Assembly (NCBI GenBank): GCA_903945495.1 | Contig: CAJAVU010000030.1 | Coordinates: forward strand, 1-47,702 | Length of the DNA: 47,702 nt | Reading direction: 5' to 3' | From: an uncultured Flavobacteriales bacterium | GTDB lineage: Bacteria > Bacteroidota > Bacteroidia > Flavobacteriales_D > Crocinitomicaceae | In this document: one piece after another, positions 26,297 to 36,400 of the stretch | How positions within the stretch are numbered: position 1 is the first letter of the stretch | Layout: each line of letters begins with the position of its first letter | Position numbers and translations under genes: made by a program | Notes under the pieces: model-generated | What the model was told of the DNA's origin: nothing | The model's database searches: none | Seen by the model: the letters and a program-made list of their open reading frames with translations, nothing else

Positions 26297-26315
26297 TATT
26301 TCCTAAACAAACTTT

Positions 26316-26343
26316 AAACCTCGATTGATTCGAGGTTTTTTTT
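26316..26343 (+). terminator. Rho-independent terminator of the T9SS cargo gene
   Basis: The stem ACCTCGA/TCGAGGT (26318-26324 with 26330-26336) with a 5-nt loop is followed by a T run through 26343. It lies 20 bp after the stop. Confidence 0.88.
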
Positions 26344-26486
26344 GTGCCCTAACCTTTCAATCTGTGATGGTTTAATCCAATAGGGAATTCTTTAATGCAA
26401 AAGATTATTCAAGTATCGCATTCTTTCGTAACCAACGAATACTATTCAAACAAGCTATTCGCATTAAAACATTTTTTACCAAACAA

Positions 26487-26514
26487 AAAAGGCTGTCTTT
26501 TCAGACAGCCTTTT
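26487..26514 (-). terminator. Rho-independent terminator of dnaA
   Basis: The stem GGCTGTCT/AGACAGCC (26491-26498 with 26503-26510) has a 4-nt loop. On the minus strand it is followed by six T's. It lies 18 bp after the dnaA stop. Confidence 0.85.
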
Positions 26515-26532
26515 CAATTATTTGTAATTCGT

Positions 26533-27963
26533 TTATTGAATAGTCAGTTTCTTTTCTAAATCCTCTAAATAAACTCTAAACTGTTTATCCGTTTCAGAAA
26601 GATTGATAACCGTTCTACAAGCATGTAATACAGTTGCATGATCTTTACCCCCACAATGTGCTCCAATGTTTGCCAAAGAAGATTTAGTCATCTTTTTAGA
26701 GAAATACATTGAAATTTGTCTAGCTTGAACAACTTCTCGTTTACGTGTTTTTGATTTTAACATTTCAATTGGTAAATCGAAATAATCACACACTACTTTT
26801 TGAATGTATTCGATTGAAACTTCGCGCGCTGTATTTTTCACGAATTTGTCAACCATTTGCTTCGCTAACTCTAACGTAATTGCTTTTTTGTTCAATGAAG
26901 CTTGTGCTAACAAAGTATTCAAAGCACCTTCCATTTCACGCACATTCGTGTTAATTGAATAGGCCAAATATTCTACAACATCACGTGGTAACTCAATACC
27001 ATTTCCGTACATTTTCTTTTCTAAAATCGCGATACGTGTTTCCAAATCTGGCGTACCTAAATCTGCAGACAAGCCCCATTTGAAACGAGAAAGAAGACGT
27101 TGCTCCATTCCTTGCATTTCTACAGGTGGTTTATCCGATGTCAAAATGATTTGTTTACCATTTTGGTGCAAGTGATTGAAAATATGGAAGAATACATCTT
27201 GTGTTTTCTCTTTTCCTGAGAAGAATTGAACATCATCAATGATCAACACATCAATCATTTGATAGAAGTGAATAAAATCATTCGTTGTTTGATTCTTGAT
27301 TGCATCAATAAACTGATGAGCAAATTTCTCAGAACCTACATATAAAACTGTCTTGTTTGGAAATTGATTTTTAATTGCAATTCCGATAGCATGAGCCAAA
27401 TGCGTTTTACCTAAGCCTACTCCACCATAAATTAACAATGGATTAAATGCAGTACCACCCGGCTTGTTTGCTACAGCATAACCAGATGCACGTGCTAAAC
27501 GGTTGCAATCACCTTCCATAAAGTTCTCGAAAGAATATGAAGGATTCAAATTAGAATCAACATTTACTTTCTTTAAACCAGGAATAATAAATGGATTGCG
27601 AATTTGATTTTCACTTAAGTTCAACGGCATTGTAACAGGTGCATTTTTCAATGAACGCTTATTCAATGCTGGCAACTTTACAGTATAAGGAGTTGAATTC
27701 GTCGTGTTATTCTCCATAACAATACTATACTCTAACGTTCCTTCAGCGCCAAGCTCTTTTTTAACAACCTTTTTCAACAAAGTAATATAATTCTCTTCCA
27801 ACCATTCATAGAAAAAATGGGACGGAACTTGAATTGTCAACACATTGTCCTCTAATTTAACAGGGATAATCGGTTCAAACCATGTTTTAAACGCTTGCAA
27901 AGAAATATTGTCTTTGATCACTTTTAAACACGCATTCCAAACGATTTCGTGACTATTACTCAT
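26533..27963 (-). CDS. dnaA: Chromosomal replication initiator DnaA
   Basis: The 476-residue protein has all four domains. Domain I (1-85) contains WFEPIIPV. Domain II is a short variable linker. The AAA+ domain III carries Walker A GGVGLGKTHLAHA near residue 180, Walker B VLIIDDVQFF near 240 and sensor LLSRFKWGL. Domain IV carries the DNA-binding signature GGKDHATVLHACRTV near 435. It binds DnaA boxes at oriC and melts the origin. It is a single-gene unit with its own terminator, divergent from a thioesterase gene across a 342-bp AT-rich region. Confidence 0.98.
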   Translation of the reverse strand: MSNSHEIVWNACLKVIKDNISLQAFKTWFEPIIPVKLEDNVLTIQVPSHFFYEWLEENYITLLKKVVKKELGAEGTLEYSIVMENNTTNSTPYTVKLPALNKRSLKNAPVTMPLNLSENQIRNPFIIPGLKKVNVDSNLNPSYSFENFMEGDCNRLARASGYAVANKPGGTAFNPLLIYGGVGLGKTHLAHAIGIAIKNQFPNKTVLYVGSEKFAHQFIDAIKNQTTNDFIHFYQMIDVLIIDDVQFFSGKEKTQDVFFHIFNHLHQNGKQIILTSDKPPVEMQGMEQRLLSRFKWGLSADLGTPDLETRIAILEKKMYGNGIELPRDVVEYLAYSINTNVREMEGALNTLLAQASLNKKAITLELAKQMVDKFVKNTAREVSIEYIQKVVCDYFDLPIEMLKSKTRKREVVQARQISMYFSKKMTKSSLANIGAHCGGKDHATVLHACRTVINLSETDKQFRVYLEDLEKKLTIQ

Positions 27964-28305
27964 TGATAATCTTTTTTAGTTAATGGTTATTTTGTTTATA
28001 TCGTAGACTGAATTTTCAGTTTTTTTCGGGTCATTTTCTCAGATGACAAATATTTACATAAAAAAGTTAAAAAAAAAATTGTAAAGGGGTTGATTTTTAA
28101 AAAAGTTTTACATGTACATTAACAATTTCGTTGAAATAAATTGTTAACTCTCTCACAGCAAACATTCTAGTACTTTTTACTTAAATCTCTACTATTTTGT
28201 TGAAATTTTAACCTTATCAACACTTAACGAAAATAAGGTTTTTAAAGCAGAAATAAACAAACCCTTGGGGATAATTTTTACATTTGAGTAAAATTCAAAC
28301 ACTTT
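27964..28305. other. 342-bp AT-rich region upstream of dnaA (possible control or origin region)
   Basis: No gene is seen. A perfect 10-bp inverted repeat is present (TTAACAATTT at 28119-28128 and its complement at 28138-28147). Near-uninterrupted A/T runs lie at 28061-28080 and 28093-28110. One DnaA-box-like TTATCAACA is at 28214-28222. TACATTTG at 28279-28286 could be the -7 element for the thioesterase gene. A single degenerate DnaA box is too little to call oriC. Confidence 0.4.
28119..28147. repeat. Perfect 10-bp inverted repeat upstream of dnaA
   Basis: The arms 28119-28128 (TTAACAATTT) and 28138-28147 (AAATTGTTAA) are exact complements around a 9-bp centre. There is no T run, so it is not a terminator. 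It could be a protein-binding dyad. Confidence 0.8.
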
Positions 28306-28716
28306 ATGAAAGATCCATTTACAAATACAACACAAATAAGAGTTCGCTATGGCGAAACTGACCAAATGGGATATTGTTATTATGGAAATTACGCACAATA
28401 TTTTGAAGTAGGCCGAGTGGAAGCCTTACGTTCTTTAGGAATGAGTTATAAAGCGCTCGAAGAACAAGGCGTCATGCTGCCCGTGTCTGAGTTTACGGTA
28501 AAATATCTCGCACCAGCATTTTATGATGATTTACTAACAGTTAAAACAACTATTACAGAAATCAAAGCCGCACGCATCTATTTCAACTATGAACTTATCA
28601 ATGAAAAGGGAAATGTCATTAGTAAAGCAGAAACAACACTTGTTTTTGTAGATAAAGCGACAATGCGACCAAGACATGCCCCTGAAAATTTTATCGCTTT
28701 ATTTGAACAACTTTAA
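28306..28716 (+). CDS. Acyl-CoA thioesterase, YbgC/4-hydroxybenzoyl-CoA type hotdog protein
   Basis: The 136-residue protein has a single hotdog fold. IRVRYGETDQMGYCYYGNY with the active-site Asp (near residue 19), followed by FEVGRVEALRSLGMSY, is the YbgC/FadM pattern. The usual His after the tyrosine (VYHxNY) is replaced by Gly (CYYGNY). It cleaves acyl-CoA thioesters in the cytoplasm; chain length is unknown. The arginase-family gene starts 9 bp after its stop, so they probably share a transcript. Confidence 0.88.
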   Translation: MKDPFTNTTQIRVRYGETDQMGYCYYGNYAQYFEVGRVEALRSLGMSYKALEEQGVMLPVSEFTVKYLAPAFYDDLLTVKTTITEIKAARIYFNYELINEKGNVISKAETTLVFVDKATMRPRHAPENFIALFEQL

Positions 28717-28725
28717 ATTAATACA

Positions 28726-29682
28726 ATGCACTTTCAGTTTATTCCATCAAACCAGGATCAAGTTTTAAATTGGACATCCGTTCGTCAAGGCGAAACAAAA
28801 TTAGGCCAAACAATCAAAACTGAAGTTTCGCAAAACACACGATTTGTGATTCTTGGAATTGAAGAAAGCATGGGACCACAATCCAACCTCGGTCTACCAG
28901 GCTCCGAAAATGCGTTTTCAAGTTTCATAAAACGATTTGTAAATATCCAATCAAACCAATTTCTATCGGGTGATGAAATTTGTTACATCGGATCAATTCA
29001 ACAAAAAACTGAATTTTCCACAGTTGAAAATGGCAAAATAATCATCGAAGAATTAGACTCTTTAGTAAGTTCCATTTTAAAAAAGAACCTCCATTCTTCT
29101 ATCATTCCAATTATAATTGGAGGCGGACATAACAATGCATTTCCGATTATTGAAGCACTCAACTCAATAAAAGAATCAAAAATTGATGTAATCAACCTGG
29201 ATCCGCATGCAGATTGCCGAGCACTTGAAGGAAGACATAGCGGAAATCCTTTCTCCTATGCAATTAACAATGATTTAATTGAAACGTATTCCGTTTTAGG
29301 GTTGCACAAAGGCTACAATAGCTCATTCATTCTTGAATTTTTAGAGAAAAACAAGTGCACTACAACCTTTTACGATGACTATTTAACGAATCGTCAACAA
29401 CTTCTTGCCGATATTCAAAAAGTAATCTCAGAAAAAGTCAAACCAATTGGGCTCGAACTCGACTTAGACGCTATTGCCTTCATGCCAAGCTCTGCGTTTT
29501 CCCCGAGTGGATGGACTGTTGACGAAGCACGCGCTTACATTCAAACATGCGCAAAATCTGAAAAGATTGCTTATTTACATCTTCCTGAAGGCGCTCCTAC
29601 AAGTATTCAAGAGGAAAAAGTTGTTGGAAAAACCCTTTCTTACCTCGTTTACGATTTCATTCGTGTAAAATTATCGCAATAA
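28726..29682 (+). CDS. Arginase-family hydrolase, formimidoylglutamase-like
   Basis: This 318-residue ureohydrolase keeps the manganese ligands: GGGHNNAFP (His near 139), NLDPHADCRALEGRHSGNPF (Asp-His-Asp near 161-165) and GLELDLDAI (Asp-x-Asp near 246). The GGGHNN and GRHSGNPF forms point to formimidoylglutamase (histidine catabolism) more than arginase or agmatinase, but no other hut genes lie here, so the substrate is uncertain. It follows the thioesterase gene closely. Confidence 0.85.
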   Translation: MHFQFIPSNQDQVLNWTSVRQGETKLGQTIKTEVSQNTRFVILGIEESMGPQSNLGLPGSENAFSSFIKRFVNIQSNQFLSGDEICYIGSIQQKTEFSTVENGKIIIEELDSLVSSILKKNLHSSIIPIIIGGGHNNAFPIIEALNSIKESKIDVINLDPHADCRALEGRHSGNPFSYAINNDLIETYSVLGLHKGYNSSFILEFLEKNKCTTTFYDDYLTNRQQLLADIQKVISEKVKPIGLELDLDAIAFMPSSAFSPSGWTVDEARAYIQTCAKSEKIAYLHLPEGAPTSIQEEKVVGKTLSYLVYDFIRVKLSQ

Positions 29683-29718
29683 GATTTCTTTCACTATAAA
29701 ATTGACTATATTAGAAGA

Positions 29719-31947
29719 ATGAGCCGTTTTACTGATATTAAATTTCTGCGAATCATTCGATCCTTTTTTCCCTTTTTAATCATATTGGGACAAATAAAAT
29801 ATAATTTAATATCGCTGTTTTATTGGACTTTATTGTTTGCGATTGTCTCTGACTCATTTGGGAGCGCTTTTGGTGTTCCATATCTATTCTTCTCTCCTGA
29901 ATATTTAGGATCTGTGAATCCATGGTCATTTCTTTTACTTGGTTTTGCCTTTGGAGGATTCACAATGGCATACAACACCTACAGCTACATCAAACTTGGA
30001 CCACGCTATCAATTTCTCTCAACTATTTCAAAACCTTTCTATCGTTTTTGTATTAACAACTCTCTTCTTCCCCTATTTTTCCTAGTTTATTATTTGATAA
30101 AAATGATCCACTTCCAAAAAACAGAGGAATTGGCTTCAAACTCTCTTATTCTTGCATATTCACTTTCCTTCCTTGGTGGATTCGGTAGCTTCATAATGCT
30201 GTCAATTTTTTATTTCTTCCCTACTACCAGAGAAAAAGGAAGCACTTTCGCTCTCGATGAAACTTCTCAAAATCCGATTCAATCAATGACTCAAGTCAAA
30301 GAAAAATGGTACGACTACTTCAGAAAAGAAAAAGAAAGACGCTTTTACTACATTGGTAAAGGTTTTAAGATTTATAAATCACGACCAACGCACCACTTAG
30401 ACAAAGAAATAATCGAACATGTCTATGCTAAAAACAGGATAAACGCTTCGATATTTGAGCTTTTGTCAATTGTATCATTTATTTTACTCGGTTTCTTCGT
30501 TGATTACCCTCTTTTTGAATTCCCTGCAGCGATGAGCATTGTTTTGCTCTTAACAATCGTTCACATGCTGTTCAGCGCATTAATGTCTTGGTTTCACAGA
30601 TGGACCTACCCAATCATTTTTGGGGTGTTAATCGGAATGAACTACCTGAGCACTCACAGCAGTTATTTCAAATACACTAACTATGCTTACGGAATTGATT
30701 ATTCTAAAAATAATCTTCAAAAATATGGTGTGAAAGAGATTGCATTAAATGTGAAAAATGAAGATTTATCTGGTAAATCACTCAAAAACCAACTCATATT
30801 ATTGAACAACTGGAAGAAAAATACACATACTGAAAAACCTAAACTTATCATTCTAAATACATCTGGCGGTGGATCGAGAAGCGCATTATGGACGTTTAGT
30901 GTACTTCAAAAATGTGACAAGGAATTGAATGGTCAACTTTCAAAACATTTAAATCTAATCACTGGTGCCTCTGGAGGAATGGTTGGCGCTGCATATTATC
31001 GAGAAATTTTGTTGCGCTACTCGAAAAAAGAAATTGTTAACCGATACGATGAGCAATTTGCTGAAAATTTAGGAAAGGACCTACTGAATAAATTAGCTTT
31101 TTCTGCTTCTACGACGGATATGTTTTTTCGCTACCGTTCGTTTGAATACAATGGTCGTTCATATAGTAAAGACCGCGGCTATGCCTTCGAAGAACAATTG
31201 CATGAAAACACTGAAAATTACCTACAACACACGCTTGGATATTATTCCTCACCTGAATTAAACGCACAAATACCATTGATGATTTTTAGCCCCACAATTG
31301 TTAATGACGGAAGGCGATTATTGATTTCATCACAACCTTTAAGTTTTTTAACTGAATCAAAAGAAACTTGGAATTCATACGAAAACATAGATTATCAATC
31401 TTTTTTCAAATCAAATGACCCGCAAAACATACGATTTTCAAGTGTAATGCGCTCAAGTGCAACGTTCCCTTTTATCATGCCGATGATCACGATGCCAACC
31501 TCACCTGAAATGCAATTAATGGACGCTGGTATTCGAGATAATTATGGAAGAAAAACTACTGTAGAATATTTGTACGCCTTGAAAGATTGGATCAAAGAAA
31601 ATACTTCTGGAGTAATCATTTTAGAAATACGAGACACAAAACGTATTTTGAACAATGAGGAATTCAAACACATTTCCTTTATCGATAAATTGACATTGCC
31701 ATTTGGAAACATGTACAATAACTTTCCTCGAACGCAAGATTTTGACCAAGAGCAACTTCAAAAAACGGCTTCCTTTGGCTTCCCTTTCCCAGTAGACTTA
31801 GTGACATTTAATTTACGTGAAAATAAAAAAGACAGAATATCTCTGTCTTGGCACTTAACTAAAAATGAAAAACTAAAAATTGCCAATGCTTTTTACAGCA
31901 TTAGCAATTCAAAATCCTTTAATCGTTTGAAGCAATTGATTGATTGA
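29719..31947 (+). CDS. Membrane-bound patatin-like phospholipase
   Basis: The 742-residue protein has an N-terminal membrane region (about 1-320) of six or so hydrophobic helices in two groups split by a basic cytoplasmic-looking segment (near 195-235). The patatin domain then begins at about 370 with the oxyanion-hole loop NTSGGGSRSALW. It continues with the nucleophile GASGG (Ser in TGASGGMVGAAYY, near 417) and the catalytic Asp in MDAGIRDNYG (near 608). It should hydrolyse membrane lipids as a Ser-Asp dyad enzyme. Bacterial patatins with large membrane anchors are uncommon but known. It is monocistronic and converges on a small lipoprotein 4 bp away. Confidence 0.85.
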   Translation: MSRFTDIKFLRIIRSFFPFLIILGQIKYNLISLFYWTLLFAIVSDSFGSAFGVPYLFFSPEYLGSVNPWSFLLLGFAFGGFTMAYNTYSYIKLGPRYQFLSTISKPFYRFCINNSLLPLFFLVYYLIKMIHFQKTEELASNSLILAYSLSFLGGFGSFIMLSIFYFFPTTREKGSTFALDETSQNPIQSMTQVKEKWYDYFRKEKERRFYYIGKGFKIYKSRPTHHLDKEIIEHVYAKNRINASIFELLSIVSFILLGFFVDYPLFEFPAAMSIVLLLTIVHMLFSALMSWFHRWTYPIIFGVLIGMNYLSTHSSYFKYTNYAYGIDYSKNNLQKYGVKEIALNVKNEDLSGKSLKNQLILLNNWKKNTHTEKPKLIILNTSGGGSRSALWTFSVLQKCDKELNGQLSKHLNLITGASGGMVGAAYYREILLRYSKKEIVNRYDEQFAENLGKDLLNKLAFSASTTDMFFRYRSFEYNGRSYSKDRGYAFEEQLHENTENYLQHTLGYYSSPELNAQIPLMIFSPTIVNDGRRLLISSQPLSFLTESKETWNSYENIDYQSFFKSNDPQNIRFSSVMRSSATFPFIMPMITMPTSPEMQLMDAGIRDNYGRKTTVEYLYALKDWIKENTSGVIILEIRDTKRILNNEEFKHISFIDKLTLPFGNMYNNFPRTQDFDQEQLQKTASFGFPFPVDLVTFNLRENKKDRISLSWHLTKNEKLKIANAFYSISNSKSFNRLKQLID

Positions 31948-31951
31948 TTAA

Positions 31952-32275
31952 TTATTTCAATTTTGACATATTTTCCGCAACAACAACTTTTGTTGCGTTA
32001 CAATTTTCTGGAAGCATAGCTCTACTATCTATAAAATCAAACTGAACTTTCATATTTGCTTTTTTAAATTCATCACTTAAATTAACTGCATAAAGCGAAA
32101 CCACTGCTCCGTCAATCGTAGTTTGAATCACGTAACCGCAACCTTCACTTTCAACTATTTTTCCTTGATATTTTGCCGTCACACCCGCAGCATCAGTTTG
32201 ATTTTGATTTGCCATTTTTCGAGAAGCACATCCAACCATTGCTAAAACGATTGAAAAAATTAAGATTGATTTCAT
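31952..32275 (-). CDS. Small lipoprotein of unknown function
   Basis: The 107-residue protein has signal MKSILIFSIVLAMVGC and lipobox MVGC. The mature part has two cysteines (EGCGYVIQT, PENCNATK) that could pair, and a beta-rich core. I recognise no family. It converges on the patatin gene. Confidence 0.75.
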   Translation of the reverse strand: MKSILIFSIVLAMVGCASRKMANQNQTDAAGVTAKYQGKIVESEGCGYVIQTTIDGAVVSLYAVNLSDEFKKANMKVQFDFIDSRAMLPENCNATKVVVAENMSKLK

Positions 32276-32330
32276 AGTTCTGTTTTTGTATTATCGATAA
32301 AAACCGTACCAAAGTAAATAAACTTTTGAC

Positions 32331-32359
32331 AAAAAAAAAGAGGCTTAAAAATAAGCCTC
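32331..32359 (-). terminator. Rho-independent terminator of a short minus-strand transcript
   Basis: The stem GAGGCTTA/TAAGCCTC (32340-32347 with 32352-32359) with an AAAA loop is followed on the minus strand by nine T's (32339-32331). On the plus strand no T run follows. No annotated minus-strand gene ends here apart from the 21-codon ORF at 32367-32432. Confidence 0.88.
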
Positions 32360-32366
32360 CCTTCTC

Positions 32367-32432
32367 TTAACCTGTAGATGTTAATAATTGATCCGTTGAC
32401 AGTTTAACGCCAGACCCCTCAAAAGGTTTCAT
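32367..32432 (-). CDS. Candidate 21-residue small protein with its own terminator
   Basis: On the minus strand the ATG at 32432, preceded by an A-rich stretch typical of starts in this phylum, opens a 21-codon frame beginning MKPFEGSGVKLS and ending LLTSTG, then TAA at 32369-32367. A strong terminator starts 7 bases later. It has no hydrophobic segment, so it is not a toxin-like membrane peptide. It lies in a 253-bp gap between a lipoprotein and the SirB1-like gene. The alternative is a small RNA whose frame is chance. No exact TAnnTTTG is found upstream. Confidence 0.4.
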   Translation of the reverse strand: MKPFEGSGVKLSTDQLLTSTG

Positions 32433-32528
32433 TTTTTATGTTTTTTTTACTAATTAACATTTTGCCATTGATAAACAGTCACTAAGCCAATTTAAACGTT
32501 GACCAAAGTAGTCTACATTTGTTTCGAA

Positions 32529-33404
32529 ATGGTGGATGAAAAATCTATACGCGCGTTAATCAATTTAATTGATGACCCTGATGAGCAAATTTTTGAGCAT
32601 GTCAGAGATAAATTATTGACGTACGGTCCATACGCGATTCCTTTTCTAGAAAACTCATGGGAAGATGACACCTTTGGCCTCATTTTCCAAAGTCGAATCG
32701 AGCAAATTATCCATGAAATTCAATTTGAGAACACAAAGTTTCAACTGAAATCATGGTATGAATCGTCTGAAAAAGATCTACTTGAAGGAGCTATTATTGT
32801 TGCAAAATATCAATATTCGGGATTAAATGAAGAATTAATTACCCAAACGATTCAACAAATTCGTCGCGATATTTGGCTGGAATTAAACAATAAACAAACA
32901 GCATTTGAACAAGTAAAAATCTTTAACCGTATATTTTTCGGTGAACATCATTTTCACGGCGATTCTAAACATTTTCATTCTCCAATGAACTCGTTTATTA
33001 ATACCGTAATCGAGTCGAGAAAAGGAAATCCACTGAGTTTATCCTTGATTTATAGTATTATCGCACAATCATTAGACCTACCTATTTATGGCGTAAACCT
33101 TCCAAATCATTTCATTTTGGCTTATTTGGACGAAAATGGTGCTAGTTTATTTCTTCAAGAAAAAAATGAATTTGGTGTGTTATTCTATATCAATCCATTC
33201 TCGAAAGGAAGTATTTTAGATGCAAATTCAATCAAAGAATTTTTAGATGGCTTGCACTTACCCCATCATCGAGAATATTTCGAACCATGTTCCAATACAT
33301 CGATTATTCGACGTATGCTAACAAATCTCATTTCTTCCTTCCAAGACGTTGGAAACAGTGAGAAAGTGCACCAATTGACTGAACTACGCGATCTATTGGG
33401 TTAA
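32529..33404 (+). CDS. SirB1/transglutaminase-like family protein
   Basis: The 291-residue protein has a helical, HEAT-like N-terminal segment (INLIDDPDEQIFEHVRDKLL) and a transglutaminase-like C-terminal domain with NTVIESRKGNPLSLSLIYSI and YGVNLPNHFILAY, the SirB1 pattern. The classic Cys-His-Asp triad is not evident: the usual catalytic Cys position reads SLSLIY. It is therefore probably non-catalytic. The ATG at 32529 is preferred over an in-frame TTG at 32499. The stop abuts the dnaE stop with no base between. Confidence 0.82.
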   Translation: MVDEKSIRALINLIDDPDEQIFEHVRDKLLTYGPYAIPFLENSWEDDTFGLIFQSRIEQIIHEIQFENTKFQLKSWYESSEKDLLEGAIIVAKYQYSGLNEELITQTIQQIRRDIWLELNNKQTAFEQVKIFNRIFFGEHHFHGDSKHFHSPMNSFINTVIESRKGNPLSLSLIYSIIAQSLDLPIYGVNLPNHFILAYLDENGASLFLQEKNEFGVLFYINPFSKGSILDANSIKEFLDGLHLPHHREYFEPCSNTSIIRRMLTNLISSFQDVGNSEKVHQLTELRDLLG

Positions 33405-36400
33405 TCAACGAATTTCAAATTCTAAATCAAACTTTTTCAATTCTTTAAACAAGGTATTATTCGGATCGACTTTGATTGTTTTCGATGGCATTCTCACCTC
33501 TACTCCATCCAAAGCGTCAAAAATGGTAAAATGAACGCTACATTTTCCTTCATTTTCAAGGAATAGTTTATTCAAATCCATGATCATCACTTGATCCAAT
33601 GCTTTTGTCGACACTTTAAGATGAATGCTGTTCGCACGTGTTTCTCTCAAATTCTGAAGCATATCAACCGAATTCAATACAAATTCCAGTTCACTTCTTC
33701 TCGGTGGAACTTCGATTTTACCTTTCAAAGCAATGAACGCACCTGGTTGAATAAAATGCTTGAATTTCAAGTAGTTCTCACGCCACAAAAACAATTTATA
33801 CGAATCTGTATAATCTTCAATGATTAAGGTACCAAAAGGATCTCCATTCTTCGTGAAACGGTGCTCAGCATCTGTGATCGTAGCAGCAATTAATAAATCT
33901 TTGCCTTTATGAACCTCCATTTCATTCAACATACCTACTCGACCGTTGCAAAAGGATTCTATTTCAATTCTAAAATCATCCAACGGATGTCCAGAAATAA
34001 AAATCCCAACTACTTCCTTTTCACGATTCAATTTGTAGATACTTCCCCATTCTTCCGTTTTTGGAATTTCTGGTTCTGGCATTTTTGTTCCTGTAGATTC
34101 ACCAAACATTGATACTTGCGATGAATTTTCACTTTCTTGGAAACTTGCACCAAACTTCATGGCATTTTCCAAGAATGTTTTTCCAGAACCGTCTTCTTTG
34201 AAATATTGAGCACGATGAACTCCTTTAAACGAATCGAATCCACCAGCATACGCTAAACTTTCAAATGCTTTCTTGTTACACAAACGCAAATTAATGCGTT
34301 TCGCCATGTCAAAAATCGAATCAAAAGGTCCGTTTTCTGTACGTTCTTGAATGATTGCCTCAACCGGGCCACTTCCTAATCCTTTGATGGCACCAAGTCC
34401 AAATCGAACGGCACCTTCTTTGTTTACGGTGAATTGATAATTTGATTCATTCACATCTGGTCCAAGAACAGGAACTCCCATTCGCTTACATTCCTCCATG
34501 AAAAATGACACTTGTTTGATGTCATTCATATTATTGGAAAGCACAGAAGCCATGTATTCAGCCGGGAAATTTGCCTTTAAGTAGGCTGTTTGATAAGCAA
34601 TCCAAGCATAACAAGTTGAGTGCGATTTATTGAAGGCGTATGATGCAAATGCTTCCCAATCCTTCCAAATTTTCTCTAAAGGCTCAATGCTGTGACCTTT
34701 TTCTGCTCCTCGTTCCAAGAACGCAGGCTTCATCTTATCCAAAGTCGGGCGATCTTTCTTACCCATTGCTTTACGCAAGGTATCAGCTTCACCTTTAGTA
34801 AATCCTGCTAACTTTTGAGAAAGCAACATTACTTGCTCTTGGTAAACAGTAATTCCGTAGGTCTCAGCCAAGAATTCTTCACAATCATTAACATCATAAA
34901 CAATGGTTTCTTCACCGTGTTTACGTTTAATGAAAGATGGGATATACTCTAGTGGCCCCGGACGATACAAGGCATTCATGGCAATCAAATCGGCAAAAAC
35001 GGTCGGTTTTAACTCGCGCATGTATTTTTGCATTCCGGGTGACTCGTATTGGAAAATCCCTACCGTTTCACCGCGTTGGAATAACTCGTAAGTTTTCTCG
35101 TCATCAATCGGGAAATTATCCGGATCTAAATCAATTCCTTTATTTTCCTTGACATTTTTAACCGCGTATTTGATCAAGGTCAAGGTCTTCAATCCCAAGA
35201 AGTCCATTTTCAACAAACCAGCTGATTCAGCAACCGAGTTATCGTATTGCGTACAATACATGTCGGAATCTTTCGCTGTTGCAACAGGAACGAAATTGGT
35301 TATATCATCAGGCGTAATAATTACACCACAAGCGTGAATACCTGTATTTCGAACTGAACCTTCTAAAGCTCTTGCTTGATTTACAACACGTGCCGCAAGA
35401 TCATTTCCAAGCGCAATATTTTTCAACTCTTTTGCTCTTGCTATGTCTTCTTGATTATTTTTTAATTTATCCGCCAATTCAGGATCACTCATTTTAAAGA
35501 GTTTACCTAACGAAATATCTGGAATTAATTTGGCAATTCGATCAGCATCTGGCAAGGGTAAATCCAATACACGTGCCGTATCACGAATCGAAGACTTCGC
35601 TGCCATTGTTCCATACGTAATAATCTGAGCAACCTGATTCGCACCATATTTCTCAATTACCCATTCAATTACACGTCCACGACCTTCATCATCAAAATCG
35701 ATATCGATATCGGGCATGGAAACACGGTCTGGATTCAAGAAACGCTCAAAAAGTAGATCATACTTGATTGGATCCACATTCGTAATTCCAATACAATATG
35801 CAACCGCGGAACCAGCAGCAGACCCACGACCTGGACCAACACTTACGCCCATATCTCTCGCCGCTTGACAAAAATCTTGTACAATCAAGAAATAACCTGG
35901 ATAACCCGTTTTCTCAATCGTTGCTAATTCAAAATCTAAACGATCTCTGATCTCTTCCGTGATTTCTTCGTAACGTTTCGCTGCACCAACATAGGTTAGA
36001 TGACGCAAATAGTTGTTTTCTCCTCGTTTCCCTCCATCTTCTAAATCCAATGGATCTTGGTATTCTTCTGGAATATCAAACGCAGGCAATAATACATCAC
36101 GCGCTAAACCGTACGCCTCACATTTATTAATGATTTCTCCAATATTCTCAATTGCTTCTGGTAAATCCAAAAACAATTCTTTCATTTCCTCTGAACTTTT
36201 GAAGTAATATTCTTCATTGTCAAGTCCATAACGGAAACCTCTACCTCTTCCTTTTGGCGTTGAAACCAATTCATTGTCTTTCACACACAACAAAACATCA
36301 TGCGCTTCAGAGTCCGTTTTCTCAATGTAATAGGTATTATTTGTAGCAACTAATTTAACGCCGTGTTTCTCAGAAAACTTAATTAAGGTTGCATTTACGC

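Noticed and set aside
26394-26532. Short plus-strand ORF beginning MQKIIQVSH between the cargo gene and dnaA
   Set aside because: It runs through the dnaA terminator hairpin and into antisense of dnaA, with no promoter or conserved signal.
28214-28222. Firm oriC call upstream of dnaA
   Set aside because: Only one degenerate DnaA box was found; origin calls need a box cluster and genome-wide skew.
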